Below are positions 8,294 to 16,340 of a stretch of 16,603 nt of DNA, piece by piece (position 1 is the first letter of the stretch; each line of letters begins with the position of its first letter). The DNA is from an uncultured bacterium (lineage in GTDB: Bacteria > Patescibacteria > JAEDAM01 > Absconditabacterales > Absconditicoccaceae): NCBI GenBank assembly GCA_937950065.1, contig CALFEN010000214.1:1-16603 (forward strand), read 5' to 3'. The notes under the pieces were generated by a model. The model did no database searches. It saw only the letters and a program-made list of their open reading frames with translations, and was not told the DNA's origin. The position numbers and the translations under genes were made by a program.

Positions 8294-10738
8294 ATGTCTA
8301 ATAATATTTTCTTCTTTGTCCTATTTGGGATTTTGTTTTGGTTAAAAATTATTTTTCATGTAGATTATCACTTTTTGCCGTTATTGAATGGTAATGCTGA
8401 TAGTATCATAATAATAATATTTCTTTTTTTGTTGGCAAAAAGTATAATGAAAGATTCCACAAAAAAAGTTCTATTGAAGAGTGTCTGTTTTAACTTTATG
8501 TTGTTTGGAGTTTTGTATCTGCTTGTACAGAGTTTGTTGAAGTTTATGTATCCAAAGTTTGTTATACAGGTGCAGGAATATATGAGGAGTTTTTTTGTAG
8601 CACAAGATAGTTCTTTTTTGATTACTACTTTTTTTGCTTCTATATGGTGATATCTTACATATATAGGACAGAAAGTCTGGGGAGAAGAATTTAGTCAATT
8701 TAAATTTAATATCCCGTTGTATATATTTATGTTGTTATTTTGGGGAGTTTTTATGTATTTCTCAAACAATCCTTTGCCTTTTTTGCTGATTTTATTTTTT
8801 TTTAAGCATATACATTATATTTTTGCAGTATCAAAATCGTCTATACAAAAAGTAATTGTAGAAGAAAAGAAAAATTTTTGGCAAAAGATTCCATGGAAGA
8901 AAATATGAAAAATATCTTTTAATATAATGTTTTTTCTAATTTTTTGCTGAAGTTTTCTTTGGATAAAACTATATGATTTTGGAGAAAGGCTCATGAGTGA
9001 TACAGGACATTATTTGTTTTACCCTCAAAATCATGAGCAATACAAAGAACTTAAAGAGAGTTATAAAATATTGCCACAGTATAGAGAAGATGATTCTAGA
9101 GATATTATTGATCAAAATTATGCGATAGCACGAGAAGCCTATCGTGATCAAAACTGGGAACTGACAAAATCTCATTCATCACCAGTAATTTTTAAATCAA
9201 TAATAGCTGGTATAGATTACTACTATCTTATGCCATTTTTTCATATAGATAGAGATGATGTGGTACAGCAGCATACTTTTCATATTATAGCATTTCATAT
9301 AGTTTGATGTTTGTTTTTGCTTTGGATATTTACACTGCTTTTGCAGCTCTTTCCTTCAAGCGTAGCGTATATATTTTTTATCCTGCTTGGAACTTCTGCT
9401 TATAGTATAAATTTTTCACGTTTTTTAAATTACGATCCTTGGCTGGACTATGTCTGAATTTTATTTTTACTTTATCTATATTTATTTCTCAAAGAAAAAA
9501 ATATAAAATATTGGTTTGCTCTGGGTTTGATATTTGCACTTGGAATAAATGTGAAATGAGTTTTTTATTTATTTTTTCCTATAACTCTCTTAATTCTTGT
9601 CTTGAAATACAAAGACTTAAAACCTTATTTTAATTTTACAAGTCTGTTTGTAATATTTAATTTACTTGGAATATTATGATTTATAATTTTTTGGCCTTAT
9701 ACATGGGTAGAGCCATTTAAAGCGTATTTTTATCATTTAGGGATAGGATATGGTTTTTTCGCTTTGGTGTTTTTGTATATAATATTTGTGGTATGAGAAT
9801 ATCTTGCCGATAAAGTAAGTGATAATGTCCTCAAGTATTTGAAAGTATGAGTCGTAGCCGCAATACTTTGACTTGTAGCTATAAGTATGGTATATTATCC
9901 GGAAATTATTTTTCAGAAATTTCAGATTTCAAAAGATATAGGTTGAGCTTGAATCTTGGCAAGGATAAAGTTATCCATGCCGCAAATGCTTTACTGTACC
10001 AACATTGTAGTCGTGTGATGAATAGTGCTTGCTGTGATGCTTTTTTTAATGAAAAACTTTTGGAAGAAGAAAGATAATGAATTTGAAGATATAGTGTTTT
10101 TGGGGATAAGTTTTTCTTTTTTGTACGTATTTTTGTGATCATTACTTTTTTATATTTATATCAGATATCAGTTGCCGGTTTTGGGAGTGTTTTTGCTCAC
10201 AAGTGCGATAGGGATTTATGATTTTTTGAATTCTATTAAGTTTGGGAAAATACTTATTCCTTTGATACTTGTTTATTGAGGGTATGAACTTTATATTTTT
10301 ATGCCGACACTGTTTTACTACAAAAATCAGATAGCGCCGCTTTATTTTACTACTTACTGATGATGAGGCATGCTGGGAAGTGTAGATTCGTTCCGTTACA
10401 TTAAAGCAAACTCACAAAAGAAATTACCAAAACTTTATATGAATTATGAATGAGTGAGTACAAAATGGCTTGGTCAAACTTATGGAATAATATGATTAGG
10501 AAAACACTGACAGGTAAATTTGAAAGATGAAAAACAATCTCAATGGGATTATGCATTGTTTACGTTGGACGGGATAAATACTATGTATGCTAAAGATAGA
10601 TTTATATCACAAGACATTTACAATGCATACAAAAATAAGCCTTACGTACGATGTCCTTCTGTCCCTAGGTATCCAGCCTGCCGGTTAGTTGGTCTCAAGT
10701 GAGAAAGTCCTTTTGTAAAAGATGAAGAAAAGAAATAA
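8294..10738 (+). CDS. GT-C-type multi-spanning membrane glycosyltransferase (PMT/ArnT-like)
   Basis: 814 residues with TGA as Gly; TAA at 10736-10738. Several membrane helices occupy about 1-225, a hydrophilic loop runs from about 228 to 300, a further set of helices reaches about residue 690, and a soluble tail ends the protein. The loop ends with an acidic HIDRDDV motif (about 317-323). A segment reading SINFSRFLNYDPWLDY, then a helix, then ALGINVKGVFYL resembles the R-x-D and K-containing segments of PMT_2/GT39-like enzymes, which transfer sugars from lipid carriers on the outer face of the membrane. The acceptor is unknown; the divergent adhesin-like gene makes protein glycosylation an attractive guess. 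The last 54 bp overlap the 3' end of the convergent flippase gene. The family call rests on architecture more than on strict motifs. Confidence 0.65.
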
Positions 10739-11947
10739 ATCCCATATAAGATAAGATAAGAGATTACTTATACAGACTCATACAATAGAGAAAAAATTGA
10801 TAAAAATAAATGTTAGAGTTATATTTAAAATACTTATAAAAATTCATATTTTCATTTGATTTTGATACTCACCGTAATTGGTCAATATATTTGTAAAAAA
10901 GACCTGACTTGTACTCAATATTGGCAGCACGCTTAATATTCTCAAGATAGTAATAGACAATTCATATCAATCTCAATAAATTAATTTTATCACAAAGGGG
11001 CTGACTATAAAAATTCATAATCATAATAAAAGATTTATAATTACAAGTAATTTATAATATTTCTTAAAAAGTCTTTTTAGATTTTCTTTGTTTTCCTTGA
11101 GATTGAATAATGGGATAATTCAGGTAATAATACTTATGGTAAATATTCACATATTGTTCATAATCTGTGTTGCTATAGTATAATGTCATAAAGTGGTTTT
11201 GTCAAAGAATTTGGACACCAATACATTATCTATGTTTGCTATCAATATAAATGAAATATTAGACAGTGAAAGTAAAAAATATCTTTTTAAGAGTTTTTTT
11301 ATTATTTCTTTATCAGGTTTGAGAAGTTTTATATCATGTCATACAAAGAGTTTGTAAAATCACCAGATTGTAGAAATCCCGTATCCTATTACAAAACTTA
11401 ATAATATATTGCTTAAAGTAGTTTCTCTCAAAAAGAAAAATAACAATAAAAATAGAATTTTGAAAAAGTATTCCAAAAAACTTATAACCAAAAAGTTTTT
11501 ATTTTTGTGCAGACTTACAAAGATGTTTGTGACCAAACCCCGGAGGTTCATAAAACATGTAAGTAGATAAAACAGCCAAAAATTTTGTTTTATTACATCT
11601 AGATTTAGAATCTCTGCTATTATTCGTAGCAATCACAAAAAAACTATATTAAATACAAGCTTCATATAAAATCAGTTGCAAATGTTTGCTACAAGATTGT
11701 TGTGTTTTATATCATGTCTATTTTCTACGATTTCTTTTTTTACTCATTCCTGGATAGACAGTCCAAAAAATATACCCATCAAAGTAATGTAGCTTATCAT
11801 TAGTGTGAGTTGACCGAAGTCTTCGACGCTGTAAAGTTTGGGAATAAATATTAAAAAAAATAGTCATCATAAAGTGGTGATACCTTTGGTCATATACGAC
11901 CATAATATCTCTTTATTATTTTTATTTAAGAGTTTAGAAATCAGCAT
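10685..11947 (-). CDS. Wzx-like polysaccharide flippase (MOP superfamily)
   Basis: 420 residues, ATG 11947, TAA 10685-10687. Hydrophobic throughout, with about 12 membrane helices. The N terminus (about 13-45: EILWSYMTKGITTLGG, then a helix and YSVEDFGQLTLM) is typical of O-antigen/teichoic-acid flippases, where a tyrosine-x-x-x-(D/E)-(F/Y)-G-x-L segment follows the first helix. Such proteins move lipid-linked oligosaccharides across the cytoplasmic membrane. Its start lies inside the upstream methyltransferase gene (14-bp overlap with the stop at 11934), so the two are probably coupled. At the other end it runs 54 bp into the convergent glycosyltransferase gene, which leaves no room for a conventional terminator. 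Many helix glycines are TGA. Confidence 0.8.
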
Positions 11948-12587
11948 TCTTGTTTTTGAGTATAAAATTATACGAATAATGATAATCAGGACACTGGTAA
12001 GCTTTTTGTATAGTGAAATATTTTTTTATTATTTTTTTTACTTCTGACATAGGGTGATTTTTTCTGCATAACTGCCAATAATGCTGTCAGTTGAATTTAT
12101 ATTCTTTCCAAAACAAAAGAGGCAGATTTATAGCAAAAGTCCAGTCAAATAAAAATGGTTTCATAGCAAACCCAAATCTTATCTGGAACACTGATGGCGG
12201 CAGTTGCAAAACAACGTATTTACTTATCTTGCTAAAGTTCTCTATGCATTTCTCAAAATTTGTGAACGGCAAATGTTCCAGCACGTGAGCACATAATATA
12301 GTATCAAACTTTTGTCTTGTAATTTCTTCTGGCATGTCAGGAAGTCAGCCTACCACATCAGGTTTTAAATTTGGATCTATATCCATAGTTGTTATATTTA
12401 GTCAGACGTTCTTGAGGTAATGATCTATGATGCCGTCTCATACGCCGATGTTCAGCACGGTCTGTGGGTTGGTAGCTAATATATCGTTTATTTGGTGCAT
12501 TTTGTTGATCCAAGGTCATTTTGGCATAGGTTTTCTGGAAAAATAATGTCATTTTTGGACTTGGATTTCTGGTTTGAATTCCGTCAT
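11934..12587 (-). CDS. Class I SAM-dependent methyltransferase
   Basis: 217 residues, ATG 12587, TAA 11934-11936. Motif I is VLNIGVGDG (44-52), the acidic loop after strand 2 is TMDID (67-71), and a DTILCAHVLEHL stretch (95-106) marks the strand 4 region common in family 11/23 methyltransferases. The C-terminal part contains GQHYWQL and NHPMS, then a YHYSYNFIL end, recalling methyltransferases of polysaccharide clusters that have a similar HYWE-GYP motif. The substrate is probably a sugar or glycan intermediate (inferred from neighbours). Glycine 51-type positions mix TGA and GGN codons; the Gly before the ASP in motif I (GVGDG) is TGA. The flippase begins inside its 3' end. A TATAAT box 9 nt before the ATG suggests a nearly leaderless message. 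Confidence 0.85.
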
Positions 12588-12789
12588 TTTTGTTATATTA
12601 TATTTTAAAAAGATTTAATTTTTTTTGTTTGCTATGTAAAAGATAACAAAAAACTAAATGATAATTTATAATTATTTTGTGTAGTATTGCAAATAAAAGT
12701 TTTTGATATATGTTTTCTTATGTCTTTTTGGTATGAGTACAAAACGCGAGTGCCAATGGCAGAGACTTTGTTTGTGTGCGAAAAGTTAT

Positions 12790-12809
12790 AAGTGGCAATG
12801 CCACTTTTT
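12790..12809 (+). terminator. Short hairpin followed by T-run
   Basis: AAGTGGC (12790-12796), loop AAT, GCCACTT (12800-12806), then T to 12809. It has the form of a plus-strand intrinsic terminator, but no plus-strand gene lies upstream, so it may only be part of the larger repeat. Confidence 0.35.
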
Positions 12810-12810
12810 C

Positions 12811-12851
12811 TTATATTACTTTTTTGTCATCGCTACAAAAAAGTAATATAA
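12811..12851. repeat. Perfect 17-bp hairpin with 7-nt loop
   Basis: Left arm 12811-12827, loop CATCGCT (12828-12834), right arm 12835-12851, with no mismatch. The stem holds a T6/A6 run, so on either strand the right arm does not end in a classic terminal T-run. Possible bidirectional terminator or core of a repeat. Confidence 0.65.
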
Positions 12852-13069
12852 AAGATCTAGCCCAATATAGACTCGCGTTATAAATGGCGATACAAAAATT
12901 TGAGTAGAGGACACTTTCGCCCTTACGGTTTTAGCTTATTTCCAGTGCTTATACAAATAAGAGAAGACGGCTCAAACATATTATTAGTCAGGTAAAGAGG
13001 TGTTTTATTTACTAAATTCGTAGCTAATATTATTCCCAGTGATGCGACCATGGCGAATTATAAATAAAG

Positions 13070-14002
13070 TTATTTGTTTTTGTAGTATATTTGCAATACA
13101 TATTTCATCATAAAATTTGGAACCAAAAATAGTGTAATGAATAATAATTTTTTTAGTCTGGAAGTCAAAGATTTTGTATATTTTATGGATTTCCAAAAAC
13201 TATCAAATCATTTGTTTTTCTCACCGCCTATGATCTGCCACTGGAATTTTTGGAAATACCATTTTCACAATGTGTTTTTATCTATTTCCAAAGCTTCGTT
13301 TATATTTTCTTTTATCAAAATTTCATATCAGGCTATCATTGATGGTGCCCTGGAAAATGTGCTTGCAAAAGATGTAAGGTTATCTTTGGCATCTTGTCTG
13401 CTTGCATCCATAAACAAAAATTCTTTGTTTACAAAAAGGGATCTTCATCACTTTTTTAATAATCTGAGATAAAATATTGATTCCAGTCAGTTTGGACACT
13501 TACCTTCAAATCTGGTATCTCATAGTTTGGCTGTATTTATAAATCCGTGCATATCTCATTTAAATTTTTTGGCAGTTAAAAAATCAGGATATTTTAGATA
13601 AAGTCTGTCTCATCATATAAGCTGGCTTTTTCTGTGGATATGTGGAGGAAACTTGGATAAGAAATGCACAGAAACAAGTTCTCTGTCTTGATCAAATTCT
13701 TTGGCAGTTTCTTCAAATACTCATTTTATAAGTTCATCATCAGAATCAAGTATAAATATAATATCTCCACTTATCTTATTTAGTGCAAAATTTACGGCAT
13801 TGCCTTTCCCCTGGTTCTCCTGCCAAAAATATTTTATCTTTTCGTTTAAAAATTCCTGAATTGCTTCACGTGTATGGTCTGTGCTGCCATCATCTATGAT
13901 AATTATTTCATAATCTGGATAATTTTGATTTAACACACTGTTTATCGCATTTTTTATGCACCAAGCACGATTGAGTGTCGGGATTATGATAGAAAATTTC
14001 AT
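13070..14002 (-). CDS. Family 2 (GT-A) glycosyltransferase
   Basis: 310 residues, ATG 14002, TAA 13070-13072. The first third is a textbook GT2 domain: FSIIIPTLNRA (3-13), IIIIDDGSTD (33-42, nucleotide binding), ENQGKGNAVNFAL (62-74), IIFILDSDDEL (81-91, with the metal-binding D-x-D). The rest is less conserved but contains KGDMHGFINT and an acceptor-side region that ends in a hydrophobic KLLFITLFLVPNFM, possibly a membrane-associating helix. The enzyme would transfer a nucleotide-activated sugar onto a growing glycan at the inner face of the membrane. Its ATG overlaps the stop of the GT4 gene in a TAATG junction, a sign of translational coupling. TGA glycines include those in IKGVF and LLKKGG. 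Confidence 0.9.
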
Positions 14003-15159
14003 TATAATTTATTTATTATATCAAAAATATGTTTTGCCCTAGCTGACCAGCTGTAATTGTGCACAATTTCTTTGTTGGTATCTCACATGCTTTGCATTAG
14101 ATAATCGTTTTTTACAAGGTAATCTATCTTGCTGGCCAATTCTTTGGCATTTTCTGCTTCAAAAAATAGAGCATTCTGATTTTGTTTTAGCACTTCCTTC
14201 ATAGAAGGTAGGTTTGATGCGATAATAGGAAGTCAGCACGCCATATATTCAAATATTTTTAGCGGAGAAGTATACTTTTCTCATATAAGAGTTTTGTTGT
14301 TTGGGATTATTCAAATATTGGAAATTTTTAGAAGTTTTATAATTTCTTCCTGTGGAAAATATCCTTTCAAAATAATTTTATCCTGTATTCAAAGTTTTGC
14401 AGCCATTTGTTGTTTTTGTTTAATCTCACTGTCTTTGCCTCCGACTATGAGAAATTTTATATTATCATGCTGCACAAATTGTATAGAGTTTATCAGCGTA
14501 TCCACTCATTTCCAGTCTTTGAATGATCAGGCGTATATCACTATTTTTTCGTCTTCCTTAAATCAGTATTTTTGTTTAAAATCTGGGGGAGGCTGTATCT
14601 GTTGAAAAAAATTTAAATTTACGCCATCGGCCAGAGTTCTTATTTTTTTGATGCCAAATTTGGATTTGAGATCCTGTGTAATACCATCAGAAATGCTTAT
14701 AGTAAAATCTACTACAGATAAAGCTTTCTTCTCTTGCTCAAAGCTGACTTTAGTGGAACTTAAATGATAGACTTTGTGAGCTTCAAAAATTATTTTACTT
14801 TTGGGTCTCCATTTTTCCGGCAAAAATGATATAAAATACAAAAAAGAAAAATCTCTGGTATAGATAATATCGTATTTATTTAACATAACGTGGAGGTAAC
14901 TCTGAAATTGAAAAATCGCTCTAAAAAAGAGTTCTATATATTTATTGCTGCCAATGATAAGTCCAAAAAATTTGATGTTTTTAAAATTTTGTTTAATTCC
15001 AAAATCACAAAGTTTTTGCTGCCAGACTTTGGTAGACACGCTGGTGGATAAAAAACTTAAATCACAAAACTCTGCCAGTGCACTGCACATATTCAGTGTC
15101 TGTCATACGTTGGCATCGTTTTTGGATAAATTATTCATATAAATATATGCTACTTTCAT
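14002..15159 (-). CDS. Family 4 (GT-B) glycosyltransferase
   Basis: 385 residues, ATG 15159, TAA 14002-14004. Two Rossmann-like halves: the N-terminal acceptor half includes IIYTRDFSFLY and IIFEAHKVYHL; the donor half begins near 205 with IVIYAGSFKDWKGVDTLI, then IKFLIVGG, and the family signature YTSPLKIFEYMACGLPIIAS (296-315) with the donor-contacting Glu (E304). An LADGVNLNFF linker (177-185) is typical of GT4. Likely role: adding a hexose or related sugar to a surface glycan. Its ATG directly follows the stop of the methyltransferase gene (TAA-ATG) and its stop overlaps the GT2 start, so the three genes form one tightly coupled operon. The Gly of ACGLP is TGA. Confidence 0.9.
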
Positions 15160-15879
15160 TTACTGTCATTTAAATTTACAAAGCACAAGCTGGTTGTGAT
15201 TTAATTTGCCGAGGGCTGTTTTTTTTGCGTATTCCAGCGCAAACGGATATTTTACATTTATTTTCATAAAAGGAGTATTTTTTTGCAGTAATATTTCAAA
15301 ATTATGGCTTTCTAGATAATTTTTAAACTCTTCACGATTCCATTCTCTAATATGTTCTTCTTTTGGGGACATTGTATTGTCTGCTCATCTGAGGATATCT
15401 CTTTCAGGTGTAGATATGATGATATAAGTATCTTTATTTGCAAAAGTTTTGATATAATTTAGCAAAATATCAGGATCCTCTATGTGTTCTATCACATCAG
15501 AACATATAATAAGTTCAAAAGGATTTTCTGGATGATAAGACGGCTCTTCAAAGTTATCTGCCACAAACTGGGCTTTGGTATCTTTGAATTTATCATTGCA
15601 GTATCTGATAACTTGCGGTTGGTCTATACCTACGACATTGTTGCAGATAGGATAAAGCAGTTCCATAAGTTTGGTAGCTGGTCAGCAGCCTACATCCAAT
15701 ATTGATTTTATTTTTTTTTCAAAGATAAGGCCTCTTGCAAATTCATATACGCTGTATTGATACAGGTAGGAAGCGTCTATTCTTTTTTTATCCCAGTAGT
15801 TTTTATCATCTCTGTTTTGGTCCAGAGTGGTGTTTACTTGTCTGTGTGTGTAGGATTCTTTGATAAAGTATGTTTTCAT
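15160..15879 (-). CDS. Class I SAM-dependent methyltransferase
   Basis: 239 residues from ATG 15879; TAA at 15160-15162. Motif I is ILDVGCGPATK (60-70), whose second Gly (TGA) is essential in this fold. Motif II region VVGID (82-86), LIICSDVIEHIED (123-135) and IIISTPERD (153-161) follow, then SPKEEHIREWNREEF, the pattern of family 11/12/23 methyltransferases in glycan clusters (an HxREW-x-x-EF segment). The start is uncertain: an in-frame ATG at 15951 would add 24 mostly basic residues (263 in all), but it lies in the loop of a hairpin; the internal ATG gives MKTYFIKESY, which looks like a natural N terminus. No Shine-Dalgarno supports either. Probable substrate: a sugar intermediate of the same pathway as the following GT4 and GT2. 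Confidence 0.85.
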
Positions 15880-15936
15880 AGTTTTATTTTTTATGTAATT
15901 TAAAAATTTATTTTTCTTATGTTGTTTTTTTCTTTC

Positions 15937-15962
15937 GTCCTTTTGTGTCATAACAAAAGGAC
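15937..15962. repeat. 10-bp perfect hairpin upstream of the methyltransferase
   Basis: GTCCTTTTGT (15937-15946) and ACAAAAGGAC (15953-15962) are exact reverse complements with the loop GTCATA. The loop contains the alternative start codon (15951) of the methyltransferase on the minus strand. It could be an attenuator-like structure, a protein-binding site, or the edge of the repeat-rich spacer. Confidence 0.55.
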
Positions 15963-15973
15963 CAAAATGTCTA

Positions 15974-16119
15974 GCCGATTTAATTGTCCTTAAGTTTATA
16001 TAGTGAAAACTTTACAGCAGTTTTAATGGCTTTTTCGCATCCCGCGTTGCGGGCCTCCAGCTCAAAGTCTAAATATTTTAGTAAAAAATATATTTGCCTT
16101 ACGAGGACAGTAAATCGGC
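15974..16119. repeat. Imperfect long inverted repeat, possible structured RNA
   Basis: GCCGATTTA (15974-15982) followed by TGTCCT pairs with AGGACA-G-TAAATCGGC (16105-16119), with one bulge. The interior holds the CCCGC/GCGGG hairpin. With the terminator-like hairpin just after it, the segment could be transcribed from the plus strand as a small RNA of roughly 180 nt; no promoter stands out. Confidence 0.4.
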
Positions 16120-16123
16120 ATTT

Positions 16124-16149
16124 ATTTCACTTTGTGAAATCTTTTTTTT
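16124..16149 (+). terminator. Intrinsic terminator on the plus strand
   Basis: ATTTCAC (16124-16130), loop TTT, GTGAAAT (16134-16140), then C and eight T. No protein gene lies upstream on the plus strand, so it either ends a small RNA or is part of the repeat island. Confidence 0.55.
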
Positions 16150-16218
16150 ATTTAATAGGTGTGTGGACATTATAATATATGTTATTTAGATTAAAAAGTT
16201 TAAAACTATACAATCTAT

Positions 16219-16331
16219 TAGATCCTTCGCTACGTTCAAGATGACCCCGTATATCGGGATTTTATTATTTGAGTTCGTAGCTCTGATGCTGTATCTCTGT
16301 CATTTTGAGGAGTTAAGCGACGAAGAATCTA
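16219..16331. mobile_element. Palindromic MITE-like repeat element
   Basis: The left arm (16219-16245, TAGATCCTTCG...CAAGATGAC) and the right arm (16299-16331, GTCATTTTGAGG...CGAAGAATCTA) are imperfect reverse complements about 30 bp long, separated by about 53 bp containing a CCCG-TATAT-CGGG hairpin. From memory, GTCATTxTGAGGAGCGAAGCGACGAAGAATCTA-type repeats are scattered in many unrelated bacterial genomes. No transposase is present, so it would be non-autonomous. It abuts the stop of the asparagine synthetase gene. Confidence 0.55.
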
Positions 16332-16340
16332 AATCCCAAA

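Larger units (their letters stand above)
12743..12879. repeat. Nested inverted repeat, outer arms 9 bp
   Basis: Exact 9-bp arms (AACGCGAGT / ACTCGCGTT) are unusually GC-rich for this genome and enclose the two hairpins at 12790-12806 and 12811-12851. The arrangement resembles a small palindromic mobile element or a folded RNA. Confidence 0.5.
12588..13069. other. Hairpin-rich non-coding region, about 480 bp
   Basis: No plausible gene on either strand. From outside in: AACGCGAGT (12743-12751) pairs with ACTCGCGTT (12871-12879); inside are a small AAGTGGC/GCCACTT hairpin (12790-12806) followed by T5, and a perfect 17-bp stem (12811-12851). Further downstream CTTATTT (12935-12941) can pair with AAATAAG (12955-12961). 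The rest is AT-rich. It separates the GT2 gene from the methyltransferase gene and could hold the promoter of the latter, a terminator for the former, or a structured RNA or repeat element. Confidence 0.6.
15963..16340. other. Non-coding island with several inverted repeats
   Basis: No credible gene on either strand. It contains a long imperfect inverted repeat (about 15974-15990 with 16105-16119), a GC-rich CCCGC-GTT-GCGGG hairpin (16041-16053), a terminator-like hairpin (16124-16148), and a palindromic element (16219-16331). The GC-rich patches contrast with the surrounding DNA. Confidence 0.6.

Noticed and set aside
12733..12846. A 37-codon plus-strand gene (MSTKRECQWQ start)
   Set aside because: It runs through the hairpins and ends in the perfect stem; its C terminus is mirrored on the other strand by symmetry alone, and there is no ribosome site.
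12588..13069. tRNA, tmRNA or CRISPR in the hairpin island
   Set aside because: No cloverleaf with a TTCRA arm, no tag-coding segment and no direct repeats with regular spacing are visible.
13137..13472. A 111-codon plus-strand frame
   Set aside because: It is antisense to the conserved GT2 glycosyltransferase gene and shows no domain signature.
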